Origin: Epiperipatus broadwayi
Lineage: Eukaryota; Onychophora; Udeonychophora; Euonychophora; Peripatidae
Length of the DNA stretch: 64,000 nt
Assembly: GCA_028023455.1 (NCBI GenBank)
Contig: JAQFVV010006199.1
Coordinates: 186,001 to 250,000, forward strand
Direction: 5' to 3'
In this document: in pieces, positions 1 through 11,311 of the stretch
Layout of the letters: each line of letters begins with the position of its first letter
Numbering within the stretch: position 1 is the stretch's first letter
Notes under the pieces: generated by a model
What the model was told of the DNA's origin: nothing
The model's input: the letters and a program-made list of their open reading frames with translations, nothing else
The model's database searches: none
Position numbers and translations under genes: made by a program

Positions 1-499
1 CAGAATCAAAGCAGAATATAGACAACTGAAATATACTCCTCAGCTGGTCTTTTTATAGCACTCAAATTTAATTTATTAGCACTTTCATTTTCCAAGAATT
101 TTTTTTTTTAATTAGCCAAGGCAGTGGTTACATTTTTAACTCAGATAAGCCAGCAATTATTTAATTTACTAGATTTACCATCTGTTTTTTTTTATTGCAG
201 ATAACAAATGTTAAAATCAGGAACAAAACTTAATAATTGATTTTTTTAAAAGTTTTAATTAATAAAAGCAAACTAGTTAATGATTGATAACAGTTTTATA
301 GATTAAATAGTGTTCCTTTAATATAATTTTTTTTATAGATGGAATATAGTTACCAAGTCCATATTTTTTATACTTTTTACAAGTAAAAATAACCTTGACC
401 AATATAATAAACACAAATTTGTTAATGTGCATACATATATATAATACAGCATTTATATAAAACAAAACTTAAAAGCTGAAATTAAGCCTGTGCTTCGTG
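1..499. other. AT-rich non-coding DNA, no feature seen
   Basis: Homopolymer-rich A/T sequence. The short minus-strand frame inside it has no recognisable motif and its codons only reflect base composition. I see no gene, RNA or repeat that recurs elsewhere in the window. Confidence 0.6.
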
Positions 500-637
500 A
501 ACATTTACTATTTTTTTTTGTTGTCATATGTCAAAGCATCGGCCGCGAACCCACAACCGTCTGCAACCAACTACTTGTTTGCAAGGCAGCTGCGATGACC
601 TCTCGGCTAACAACGCTTGACAACATTTACTATTTTT
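500..637 (-). mobile_element. Short tRNA-derived SINE or retroposed tRNA with 16-bp TSD
   Basis: On the minus strand a GC-rich island (about 520-615) reads like the body of a tRNA. It has an A-box-like stretch (TTAGCCGAGAGGTC), an anticodon-arm-like segment (GCCTTGCAAAC), an extra arm and a B-box-like GGTTGTGGGTTCGCGGCC. After a short tail comes an A-run, then AACATTTACTATTTTT. The same 16 bases stand at 500-515 and 622-637, so the insert (516-621) is flanked by a perfect target-site duplication, the mark of LINE-driven retroposition. The insert is only about 106 bp. It still carries several CpGs in a CpG-poor setting, which suggests a fairly recent insertion. An overlapping plus-strand frame is a by-product. 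The direct repeat is seen; the tRNA origin is inferred from box-like motifs, and the cognate tRNA is unknown. Confidence 0.75.
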
Positions 638-919
638 ACATAGTTAGATTTGAGATAGCAAAGATCTATCTCAATATATATACAATGTGATTGTTGAAGC
701 TAACATAAATTATCATTTCAATATATAACTAAATAAATATTGCTTTGTAGATCTTTTCTTAATATCTTCGTAAAATTTTAATAATAGATGTTTATGTAAC
801 AATAAAAATATACGTAATATTTTTCATGTCCCATGGCTCTCACCATCTAAAATTTAACATATGAAGCTTTTACATTTAGCAAGTTTTCTGATTTCTATTT
901 TTGATAACAAATCTTTATA
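638..919. other. AT-rich spacer, no feature seen
   Basis: Simple A/T-rich sequence between two SINE insertions. No coding, RNA or repeat signal found. Confidence 0.5.
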
Positions 920-1272
920 TTTTTTTATAGATAGACAACTTCCATATTTCTTCATTTTTTTTTATTTCATAAATAATTTCATATAAATAAAGATACAATA
1001 AAATACAAATAACCCCCAAGATGCATTTCGTGCTGAACCAGCACTCATCAGTTGGGTCAGGTCATTATCTCTCACATACATCTTTATTACATGATTATTT
1101 ATGTAGAGCAAATTGTCTCATTTTTATTTTCAAGCATCAATTTACTCAACTCCCAACTTTTACGTTATCAACTTTTTGATAAACACTTAATGATTATTAC
1201 TAATCATTTATTAAACTAGAGATTTTCTCTAGCACAGATATAAACTTTAATCCAAATTAAAGATTATATATC
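920..1272 (-). mobile_element. SINE family B, near full-length copy
   Basis: The central core, read on the minus strand, is CAACTGATGAGTGCTGGTTC followed by AGCACGAAATGCATCTTGG; it recurs at least seven more times in the window (1.4, 5.5, 28.5, 37.4, 57.7, 59.5 and 60.5 kb). This copy also has an upstream part (1130-1272, ACTAGTTTAATAAATGATTAG-like) shared with the copies at 57.8 and 60.4 kb, and a downstream ATAAAG/AATAAA-rich tail ending in TTGTCTATCTATAAAAAA. A conserved core with variable flanks is typical of SINE superfamilies that share a central domain. Family assignment and exact ends are my inference from comparison inside this window. Confidence 0.65.
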
Positions 1273-1324
1273 TGATTTTCAGCACACACACATGGCTATT
1301 CACATTTCTTCTTCTCTCATGCGT

Positions 1325-1482
1325 AATATCTTTTTTATAGATAGACAACTTCTATATTTCTCCATTCTTTTTTATTTAATAAATAATTTCATATAAATAA
1401 AGATACAATAAAAGACAAATAACCCCCAAGATGCATTTCATGTTGAACCAGCTCTCATCAGTTGGGCCAAGTCATCATCTAC
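1325..1482 (-). mobile_element. SINE family B, 3'-half copy
   Basis: Nearly repeats 915-1070: the same ATAGATAGACAACTT edge, AATAAATAATTTCATATAAA stretch and AACCCCCAAGATGCATTTC core, then the antisense core CTCTCATCAGTTGGGCC. It stops just past the core, so the upstream half is missing. Two copies in the same orientation about 400 bp apart could be separate insertions or a local duplication. Confidence 0.65.
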
Positions 1483-2560
1483 TGATTACAATATTTTTTG
1501 TCATTCAACTTGACTTAGTTCAGATATGTAATTAAAGCATAGATCTTATCTAAAAAAGATGAGTGGATGTAAATATTTATAGACAGCACAATGACAGCTT
1601 TTATTGCTTGAATGTCTTATGGTATTTAAAAAACAACATTAAGTGTTGTTTTCTCTCAATATATTGTAATGGATGGTCAAATATGCCTGGATTCGCACCT
1701 GCCCACACCAGATGTAACGGATGGGAAAATAACCTGTGGACTGTGATACTATACAGATGTAGCAATCTGGAGACAATGACTCAATGTGTCCTAATTTATT
1801 GCTCCCAATGACACAGTCCATGGAGTCCTACCAGGCTTGGAATGGGAAAAAGTCACATCAAATTATGCTTGGATTTTGGGTCTTTGGGTAGGATGCTAAT
1901 GAAAACCTGATAAAATGCTTAACCAATGATTGCACACATTTTTAATTGACTAGCTCTATCCCTATTTAATAATATCAAATGCAATTTAGGTTAGTTCATC
2001 CAGTTTCACCCCTTTCCAATTTCGTTATGCCCTAATATTCGTGCCCAGAGAGAATATTGCTTTTGACTCCCTTAACAGGTATGAATAGATAAACAAAGCA
2101 ACTTCTGTACCTCTGTATAGGTTACAACTAGCATTTATTATATTTGTTTTACTATACAACTTTTATATGACAAGAAAATATATGTGTCTGCATGCATAAT
2201 TGTTTGTTAATTGTACTCTACCAAAAATAATAGTAATAGTGATAATAAATGACATAAATTTGAACCAATTTTAAATAAGTATGTAAAAAATACAGATCCA
2301 AAGTATTGAGTGCAAATAGGAAATATGAAGAATTGAACAATAAACAGAGACCGATGATAAAGAGTTAAGTAATTAATAAATGATACTAAAATAGTAGAGT
2401 TAGGCATGTAAAAGGACATAGGCTAAAAGTAGATTATTAAAAAAAAGAGGTTAAAAATAAATGCAATGATTGGGGATGGCATGATATACTATGGCATGTG
2501 ATTATTTATAATTTCATAAATAAATATTTTATACATAGTTTGCAAAAACATAAATATTTA
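1483..2560. other. Non-coding DNA; possible decayed tRNA-like segment
   Basis: Slightly less AT-rich around 1670-1850. The minus strand holds GGTGCGAATCC (1689-1699), close to a Pol III B box, but the only A-box-like stretch is too far away to be convincing. The short open frames on both strands here overlap each other and show no protein family signal. Nothing else seen. Confidence 0.4.
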
Positions 2561-2954
2561 ATGATAACCAGAAGTGGTAAGCAATTAAGTACTATGGAAT
2601 CAAAACATTTGGACGTAGGAAAAAATAATAGTAACATGGTAGATGATATTACCAGTAATAAGGTGGGATCTATACTGATCCAGATACCTGGAGAGTCTAT
2701 ACTGGAAGTTGAACAATCTCCACCCATGCAAGAAGAGTGTCAAACAGCTTCTCAAATTCAGGTGATCCCTCCCAGTAAAAATTATTCAAGTACCTGAAGT
2801 TGGAATAACTCAGGTGATGCAAGACCCTACAGTCTTGACACAACTTATCCAAACAATTATGGACATGAGTGATATAAATAGTATGAAGAGTGATATGAAT
2901 AGTATGAAGAGTGATCTGAATATTAAGATGGAGAATATTAGATATTTTCTTTAA
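2561..2954 (+). pseudogene. Frameshifted gag-like remnant of a retroelement (tentative)
   Basis: An open frame from the ATG at 2561 begins MITRSGKQ, the kind of basic N-terminus found on gag-like proteins of many LTR elements. It continues through an acidic, Gln/Pro-rich stretch to about 2775. The sense continues in the next frame with VPEVGITQVMQDP and TQLIQTIMDMSDINSMKSD, then a duplicated NSMKSD and a stop at 2952-2954. The second half is Met/Leu/Ile-rich with a heptad-like look. One frame change near 2770 therefore separates two halves of what looks like one protein of about 130 residues, too short for a whole gag. No zinc knuckle, protease or RT follows and no LTR pair is evident. The start could instead be 2498 in the same frame. 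The assignment rests on style, not on a diagnostic motif; an unrelated low-complexity protein remains possible. Confidence 0.4.
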
Positions 2955-3684
2955 CTAATGTACTTAAATTATTTTATCCTTAAAAAATCAATTTGCTGAA
3001 AAATATGGTTTAGAGTGTATATATTTTTAATAAACTCTCTATTTAATAAAAATGAAAGAATGAATAAATAATTTTATATTAATAAAAAAGCAGATTATTA
3101 AATGAAGTAATTTGTGAATATGGAAAACAATATTTGAAGGAAAATATATTTTGTTTGCAGATTAAAGCATGTTTTAGGGAGAAATTATAAAAGGCAGAAT
3201 AAATTACATTCATTCAGTGTTGTTTAGTTAGTACTGTTATTTTTAATCAATGCTAATGTTTCCAGTTAATACAAAAATAGATTGGAAGGACAGCTAAGTT
3301 AAATTATTCACTAACTATGCAATGCTGGAGAAAACAAGAGCTTAGTCTATCTCTGTGTATGTGGAAGGGTAGCTAACACGTCATCATTCTTTTACCAAGG
3401 ATTAAGCTATTTATATTAGATATAGGTCACATGAAATTTCACTAGCCACATGCTGTTAAGAAAAAAACTAAGCCTAATTAAAATCATATACTAAGAAAAA
3501 TCTGCATCATCAAAATAATCAATACCACCAGTCTTTATAAAAAAGAATATTTTCCAATTTATTCAGATAAATCTGCCATAATAATATTTATAACTATAAT
3601 AAAAGTTCATTTAAATATATTTGACTTCTAATAATTATATTACAATTTTAATATTTTCTTGCCTTAATATCTTTGTATCTCAAG
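2955..3684. other. AT-rich non-coding DNA, no feature seen
   Basis: No recurring repeat, palindrome or coding signal recognised. Confidence 0.5.
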
Positions 3685-3699
3685 CATATACACACAAAT

Positions 3700-3740
<41 letters not shown>

Positions 3741-3743
3741 AAT

Positions 3744-3776
<33 letters not shown>
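3685..3776. repeat. Duplicated ACACAAATCAA(TA)n microsatellite
   Basis: Two successive units, each ACACACAAATCAA followed by a TA run of roughly 30 bases. The open frame across it encodes only Ile-Tyr repeats and is not a gene. Confidence 0.9.
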
Positions 3777-3779
<3 letters not shown>

Positions 3780-3780
3780 C

Positions 3781-5385
3781 TCAAGGCTAAATGGGTTTTA
3801 AGTAATCATTAAAAAACAGTCAATACTTAGACAATATCAATAACAATTTAACCATTTCAAACTGTTGTCAAGTCAAACTCCTTTTAACTATAAAGGTAGA
3901 ATCCCACTTTTATTAATGGTCTAATATACTTATATGGCCACTAAAGATTTCCAACTTGACCACAGAGATTAAAATTATTGATACAAAAAGTTTAAATAAA
4001 TCTCTTTAAACAGGTAAAATAACATATTCTAAATCTAGACTAATAAATAGTCAATTATAACAATACAAAATGCAATTAATAATGTGAAAGACTAAAACCT
4101 TTGGCAGATGTGCTTTAAAAATGCTTACGTAACAGCCAATCAGATGTAACAATGACTGCACAGTGAACTCTTAATTCTAAAACACAAGCCAGAACTATCT
4201 GAAAAAGATGGGACCCACCTTCTTCAATGCTTAAATTTATATATAAATAAGCCAGTCTCAAGCATCTCAAAATAAGAGCGTGAAGCTTACAACACCTTCA
4301 CATTTAATTCACTAAATATAATATATAAATAAACAATGTGAAATCTTTCGATTTACTATGAAGCAATTTTCAAATGTAATGAATGATAGTAACAAATGTA
4401 AATATATTAAATTTATTAAATAAGCATTTTTAAAGCACATATGCTGAAGGTTTTAGCCTTTCACATTATTACTATGTCAACTGTTTGCGTTTAATAAATT
4501 TAATATATTTACATTTGTTACTATTATTTCATTAGATTTGAAAATTGCTTCATAGTAAATCGAAAGATTTCACATTGTTTATTTATATATTATATTTAGT
4601 GAATTAAATGTGAAGGTGTTGTAAGCTTCACGCTCTTATTTTGAGATGCTTGAGACTGGCTTATTTATATATAAATTTAAGCATTGAAGAAGATGGGTCT
4701 CATCTTTTTCTGATAGTTCTGGCTTGTGTTTTAGAATTAAGAGTTCCATGTGCAGTCATTGTTACATCTGATTGGTTGTCACATAAGCATTTTTAAAGCA
4801 CATCTGCTAAAGGTTTTAGCCTCTCATGTTATTACTATGTCAACTGCTTGTATTTAATAAATTTAATATATTTAAAATGCAATTATAAATTTCAAATTGC
4901 ATTCCAAAGTATTACTTAAATAATAAGTGTAATAATGTTTAAGGCTAAATGAATTTGTAAGTATATTAGACCTATTAATAAAAATGGGAATTCACCTTTA
5001 TTATTAAAAGGAAGTTGTCTTGATAACAGTTTGAAATTGTTGATTGTTATTCATTTTGGGATTATCTAAATGTTGTCTGATTTTTAATGATTACTTACAA
5101 ACCCATTCAGCCTTGAACATTATTACACTTATTATATTATTTAAGTAATACTTTGGAACAATTTGAAATTTATAATTGCAGTTTGTAATGTTATAATTGA
5201 CTATTTATTTATTAGTCTAGATTCAAGTTGCAATCTTAATGTCTATATAAGTATATTAGACCATTAATAAAGGTGAAATTCCACCTTTATTGTAAAAATG
5301 AGGTTGCCTTGACAATAGTTTGAAATTTTTGATAGATATTGATATTGGGATTGTCTATGTGTTGACTGGTTTTTAATGATATATG
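3781..5385. repeat. Large nested palindrome (fold-back repeat)
   Basis: Three levels of inverted repeat are visible. The middle arms are about 4085-4440 and 4450-4830; they match along nearly their whole length, for example GAGCGTGAAGCTTACAACAC against GTGTTGTAAGCTTCACGCTC. Outer arms 3781-4084 and about 5165-5385 match as AAGGCTAAATGGGTTTTAAG / TATTTATTAGTCTAGATTC-type blocks. Between the middle and outer right arms sits another hairpin (about 4876-5182) whose ends GCAATTATAAATTTCAAA / TTTGAAATTTATAATTGCA are also inverted and whose body belongs to the same family as the outer arms. No transposase is present. It looks like a non-autonomous fold-back or MITE-type family that inserted into, or rearranged with, itself. 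Confidence 0.85.
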
Positions 5386-5439
5386 TATATTTAAATACAA
5401 GTATATTGTCTATACTAAGCAATGTAATTAAGAATTAGA

Positions 5440-5715
5440 TTTTTAATGATATAAATGGCTGAAGTGTTGGAGGGTGGAGAAGTTTGAAGCCTGTCCATAA
5501 AAGTATAAAGATTTGCTATCTTAATATAAACTGAGCACTGATTATGTGGGAGATGATGACCTGAACTAATTGATGAGTGCTGGTTCAGCACAAAATGCAT
5601 ATATTGGAGATCATTTATCTTTTTCACATGTATGTGGTCGAGTGCATCAGTTGTATAAGACGAAGTGGATAACTGTAGGGCACTTGAAACTCTGAGTTCA
5701 AATCATTTCTAAAAT
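5440..5715 (+). mobile_element. SINE family B copy with B-box-like end
   Basis: Begins GCTGAAGTGTTGGAGGG, continues GAAGCCTGTCCATAAAAG and CTATCTTAATATAAACTGAG, then the core TTGATGAGTGCTGGTTCAGC and TTTTTCACATGTATGTGGTC. It ends with a tRNA-like piece (GAAGTGGATAACTGTAGGGC ... CTGAGTTCAAATC), where GAGTTCAAATC resembles a Pol III B box. The same order is seen at 28.4, 37.3 and 59.3 kb. The overlapping minus-strand frame is not a gene. Confidence 0.7.
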
Positions 5716-7689
5716 ATATATACATGAATAGACAAAATGCATAATTTGTTTTTTAAGAAGTTATTTCATCATTTGCTACTTTAATATCTTGTATGATTTC
5801 AAGACTCTATGAAAGAATTTCAGCAAGTATTCAAAAATTATTGCAAAAAAACACTTTGTTTCAATTACTTAAATAAAAGAGAAAAGTAAAAGAAAGGAAA
5901 AATTATAAGCTAAGAAGCATTGTGTCAATTTGATCTTGTTAAAAACATCATTAGAGTTACTTATTTAAAATAAAAAAATAAATTATTGCTTGTACGTTTA
6001 TTTAAATAATTACATTTATAAATTATTATTAATCTCTTTATTATTGTATGTATATATTAATTATTTTTTATGGATTTCTTTTCATTGTTGATTTATTAAA
6101 CTTATACATATATATATAAATTAATAGTTTAACCCTGTATATATATAATTACATAAAAGAAAATTAACTTTTCGATCTATGCTGTTTGTTTTAGTGTATA
6201 AATCTACGAATGGCACAGGTCACAATTTGGAAGGTTAATTTTTTCTACTTAATTATACTTATATAAATAATCTGAAAGTTTCATTTTTCTTGAATTAGAT
6301 TCAGACCTTTGTAAAAAAGGGTTTTTTAAAGATTTATTTTGATATACATAGTATGTTCTTTAGATTAATTAAAAAATAAATACTCTACTGAGTACCTATG
6401 TAATGGTTTGACATCTTAGTTTAAAATATTGTCATTAGTATTTCATGCAAAGCAAGCATATACCATTTATAAATATTTGAAATTCATTCATGGAAAGATA
6501 GCTACATTGCTAATTTATCCTTTCCTGTTTTTGTTTGATTATTGCAATCAATATTACTATTTGTATTTTGAATGGTCATCTTAATCATTCTCAATGACGT
6601 AATCACCAGGTCATAACCATAATCATGTGTGAGACCTGAGTTTGTGACTATTGTCATCATTTTTATTATTTGATCTTCACTCCCTAATATTATACAAGAA
6701 GGTGTATCTATAAATAACAAAAATGCTTAAAAACTAAAGAAATATACAATTATATTTCCCAAAAAGTGAGTAGATATTTAACGATTATTACGGCATTAAT
6801 ATTTAAAATTGCCAATCTCAACGTTTAATGCACTATTAAAATTTATCATAGCAAATCTTAATATATACTCTCATTATAAAAAACTTGAGCAGCATTTATT
6901 GGCTTTATATTCGTCACACGATTTGCATTAAATATCAACCAAACCAAATGTTGTTAAGATGGTGTTTACAATCTATTGCATTTCTAAAAAAAAAGAAATG
7001 TTTTCATCTGAAGAACACTTCATATTAAAGAATATATAGTAAGGACAATTATTGACAGTTATATAAAGAAAAAGTTAATATACACATTTAGTTGATTTAA
7101 AAAAAAAATCATAAATTGAATTTTGTCGCTAGATAATTAAAAAAAACATGTGAACTTGGTAAAAGAGATAACTATTAGTAAATATGTATATAAAACAAAA
7201 GATATTTTTGTATGTTCTAAATTAGAGATGTGATATAGAGGTTGTCTATTTTCTGTTTTGTTTCTTATTTATTTAGATACTCAGTGCTATTTTGAGTTCA
7301 CTGAATTAGATTTACTGGGTTGCATCAGTGCTTGTAGAGGAACATAATATTGCAAATTGCTAACTAAGATTAATGACATTTGTAGAAAGTTTGAGTTAAA
7401 ATATATGTTAACTAAAATAAGAGCAACAAAAATAGATGAAAAGAATATAAACTTAAAAGTGGAAAGATGACAAAGTCTTACTTTATTTAAATGATGAAAA
7501 TAGTATTAAAAATAAAATGAAAATTCAAATAAAGTTAAGATATTGCACACCCTACTGAATTTGCATTTAATAAAGAAGGAAATTAAATGTTTTATGAGAA
7601 GAGAAGCTTTAAGTGACACAGAAATGTGAAAAGTGAGAGAAAAAAAATAAAAGTGTGTGATATAGATTTAGAAAAGGAGAAAAAATAAT
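5716..7689. other. AT-rich non-coding DNA, no feature seen
   Basis: About 2 kb of low-complexity AT sequence. A small minus-strand frame near 6502-6720 has no family resemblance. I saw no RNA, hairpin or interspersed repeat. Confidence 0.45.
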
Positions 7690-9950
7690 TTGAAAATATT
7701 ATATTATGAATATTATCATCATCATCATCATCCACTAACAAAAAAATTATGACCATTCCAACTTCCAAGAGAAAAAAGGTAGAAAGACTAAATAAAAAAA
7801 GTTACACTAGATATAATTATAAAATAACTATACGAATCTTATAAACTACAAATGTGTCTGCATATAAAACATGTGGTTCATTGATTTGTTCACTTGATAT
7901 TCTGCAATACTGACTTTTAGTTTCTTCTGTACAAAATGTTTCTTTCTAAAATTCTTCACTAAACATGTCTATTCTCTGGTATATTACATTATCTTCCATA
8001 TCTTCTTAATGAAGACAATTAACATCAAACTTCTTTAAAATGTCTTCAAGACAATCTTAATAATATAAACAGGATTTGCCTCACCCAGTTTATCATGAAA
8101 CATCATTTTAGGAAATCTTACATTGTTCATTCATTTCAGATGCCCAAAGAAAATATGGTTTAACAAGAATGTACTTGGTAGTATCATATTCAGGAAATTG
8201 AAGAATATATTAATTAGTCTTATGACTTGACATTGAATCTTTAAATTTTACAGAGCATTCTTAAATGAATTTTTCTAAGGTTTTTATGTGATTTTGGTAG
8301 GACAACCAGCTCTCATTTCCATACAATAAATCAGGTAATGTAACAGCTTCATATATAGCTAAATTAGATGCAGTAGTTATTTAACTGTGATGAAATATCC
8401 TATATTTTAAACTTGTTGAAAGCAGCAAAAGAATATTGGAGTTTGTGCAGTACTTCAAAATCTAACCCCCTTCTTATACTTAAAAAGATACCAAGATGTT
8501 TATATTTGTCTATATTTTTAAGTAGATAATCATTAAAGTTAAAAGTTGCTGAATATTTTTCTCCCACCACTGGCTTCTAGAGAATCTTTTTCTAACATTA
8601 TTTATTAAACAAGTCTTAAAATGTTGCATTGAAATATCCAGAAACATTCTGCAGATTTTTTGAATGACCAAACATAATACAATCACTATTATACTATAAA
8701 TATGGAACCTAAGAAAATGAAGTTCTTGCTTTTGCTTTTAATTATTTTAAATTAAAAATTCCAAATCTGTATCTCATCTTGATCACTGTTTCATTAAGCT
8801 GCCTATAAACAGTTCAAAAGATCACACAGATCAAGTATACATATAATTATATACTTGTTTAATAAAAGTTTCTATTTCAAATGCCTCATATAACACACCT
8901 GCATTAATAACACTTTTGCTCATTATAAAAGTGGTAGAAGTAATAAAATTTGTAAATAAATTTTGGTGGCAATTAACTAATTTCAAACTATGCCATAAAC
9001 CTATTCCATTAATTGAGTCAAATGCCTTGATCAAATTAATAAAAGCAATATATAAATTATTCATTTAATTCTAACACTTTTCTTGCATTTGTTTGGAACA
9101 AAACTATGTCTGTATTGCTTCTTACTTATAAACTATATTATATGCCTAGTAATCATTTATTTCTGACTAGAATCAACTTATTCAACAAAATCCTTAAAAG
9201 TGACTTTATTGTAAGGAATAATAATGATATTCCTTGATAACTGCTGCAATTTATCCATTTCCTTTATTTTTAAAAATTGGAATAATAAAAACACTCTTAG
9301 ATCAGTTTGTACAACTTTATGAGTCATCATCATGCATTATATTTTAAAACTTCATCAGGTACTTCATCAGAATCTGTAGCCTTTCCATATTTAATATTAT
9401 AATAAGTTGTTTTGACTTCATTGATCTAGATGACTTTGTCCAAAACTAAATGAATAGACACAAGGATATCTTTAAAGTCATCATCTTTATTCTTTTTTAT
9501 ATAATGATAAATACTCCTCTCATTTGCTCAAAATATTTATTATCAAAACAGGCAACCCTCTATACATATTGTCACTCAGTGCAAGCCAGAATAATCAATG
9601 GATGCAAGTATAGAGTTTTGCCTGTTGTAATAACAGTTATAAGCAAGCATAAGAAATGGTGATCATGTGATTTTTATTGGCTTAATACTTATTACCATTA
9701 TATAAAAAATGTCACTACCAAATTTAATAAGAATATATTATTTACTAGGTCCATATGTTGTTTTTATCATATTAAAAAAAGTTGTAAAGTGATTATGATC
9801 AACAAATGTCTATATCTTCTTTACAGCTTTAATCCGCCATTTACTTTTAAGCCTTTTTTGACAATCAGTGAACTTCTTGTCTTTAAATGTTATATTTATT
9901 ATGGTTTCATATTCAAGTTATTATTCTAACAAAGAGAAAATATATGCTTT
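7690..9950 (-). pseudogene. Decayed non-LTR retrotransposon (LINE) reverse transcriptase
   Basis: Read on the minus strand in changing frames, this follows a standard LINE ORF2. A pre-RT linker (about 9800-9900) has RLKSKWRIKAVKKIQTFVD, then MIKTTYGPSK (9746-9773), the counterpart of the LKAVYGPS block in many animal LINEs. RT follows: SDEVPDEVLKYNA (about 9336-9375), YQGISLL and LLRILLNKL (about 9170-9240), then FINLIKAFDSINGIGLW (about 8975-9045), the conserved block with the first catalytic Asp. Downstream come YEAVTLPDLLYGNESW (about 8305-8357), typical of the region after RT, and a poorly preserved tail. The 3' end carries an (ATC)n run (7714-7732), the sort of simple-repeat tail left by some LINE clades. 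The YADD/FADD block was not found and may be deleted. Stops and frame changes are many, so it is inactive. A family A fragment lies inside at 9550-9676. No endonuclease domain is visible. Clade (jockey/CR1-like or RTE-like) is not resolved. Confidence 0.85.
9550..9676. mobile_element. Family A palindromic element, short internally deleted copy
   Basis: AGGCAACCCTCTATACATAT ... TATAGAGTTTTGCCT forms imperfect terminal arms around AGTGCAAGCCAGAATAATCA. It is followed by AACAGTTATAAGCAAGCATA and GAAATGGTGATCATGTGAT, the same outer sequence that follows the copy at 62.1 kb. It interrupts the LINE remnant, so it inserted later. Confidence 0.6.
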
Positions 9951-10314
9951 CTTTTAATCAAGTCATAAATAATAATAATATCATTGTAAGAAAGACAGTC
10001 ATGATTCTTTTTTTTAGTAAGCCCACAAATATATTTGTTATAATACTTTAGGAGAAATCCATTAACTAATTTATATGTTATTCAAAAATTTTATAACAAT
10101 AAAACACTTGCATTTACAGTGTCAATATCACTATTTCATAAACATTTGATAAATGTCTACTATTTGTACTAAAATAGCCTACTTGTATAAATTGTAAATA
10201 TTTATGTTATTAATAAAGTTTTTATTATATAATAATAATGATGATGATGATGAGGAGGAGGAGAATGTGTTAGCTATCTAGCTAGATTATCATAATTAAA
10301 TGCTAAATATTTAT
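9951..10314. other. AT-rich spacer with AAT/ATG/AGG microsatellite
   Basis: 10231-10263 is a compound trinucleotide tract (AAT, ATG, then AGG units). The rest shows no feature. Bases 10311-10314 (TTAT) are the left copy of the target duplication of the adjacent element. Confidence 0.6.
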
Positions 10315-11272
10315 TGTGCCCTTTTGTATGGGTCTCCATAAATTGTTGTATCAATTTATTAAAAAAAATTTTAAATTTAAGATATATTTAGCTATATGAT
10401 GTTGATTTTATTTATGATAATCTTTTAAAAGTTTAATTAAAGTAATCTATGAATATTTGATATGTGAAATTGTGCTAATGTTTGAGAGAGACGTTTCAAT
10501 AAAAAATGATAATATTATATGGTTGGGAAAACTGGCCATGATCAATACTGCATTAATAAGTTTTGTAAATAAATGTTTAAAGCTAAAAGTTTAAAAGACA
10601 AGTTAAAATTAAATGCATATATTTATTGTTGATAAAGATTAATATTTAATAAGTGAATATAAATATTTTAATTATTAATAGTATATAATAGAAGATTAAT
10701 ATTTGATTTTAATAATATCGAATTATTATTTTAAAGTTGTTATAATATATTATTTATTTTAAAAATATTTATTTTTAAAATTAAATTGTTAGTTTATTTT
10801 TAGATAATTAAAGCGTTTGTATCTGTGTTGTAAAACAGATGATAGATAGACATATGTACACACATGCTTGTAAGTTTTTTAGTAAAGTTGCAAAAATGTT
10901 CTAAAATTCTATTAATAATTGCAGAAATATTATATTGGCTATCACGAGATAAAAATAAAGATAATTAATGTGAAATATTAAATCTGATTTTTAAAATATT
11001 GCTTAAAAAAACATAACGAATAAAAATAGGCTTAGTTTGTTTAGAAAAATAGTCTTATAAAAGTTAAAAGTGAAATAAAGTAAAACATATATTTTAAAAA
11101 ATGTTTAAGGGATTTAAATAAATGATAAAGATTAATTTAAGAATTTAATAATGTAATAAATAATAAATATTAAATAAGTCATTATTTATTTTTAATTCTG
11201 TATTGTTGGTAAAATATGTAAATAGGCTAGCAAGATGATTGTTTAATTTACCAATCAAGTGGGGAATTTATT

Positions 11273-11311
11273 CCGGTATAAAACTAAGGTTCAATTGTTC
11301 GGAGGGGGATT
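11273..11311 (+). promoter_or_regulatory. Conserved TATA-box promoter-like block in copy 1
   Basis: TTCCGGTATAAAACTAAGG followed by TTCAATTGTTCGGAGG. The TATAAAA and the downstream TTCAATTGTT are kept in copy 2 (33539-33545) and, on the minus strand, in copy 3 (TTTTATA at 55730-55736, with AACAATTGAA beside it). Position and conservation fit a Pol II start (U3/R) of an LTR. Function is inferred. Confidence 0.55.

Noticed and set aside
1683-1790. tRNA-like gene on the minus strand with GGTGCGAATCC
   Set aside because: Only the B-box-like word is convincing; the candidate A box is too far away and no cloverleaf could be drawn by eye.
3621-3812. 63-residue open frame with Ile-Tyr repeats
   Set aside because: Translation of TA microsatellites.
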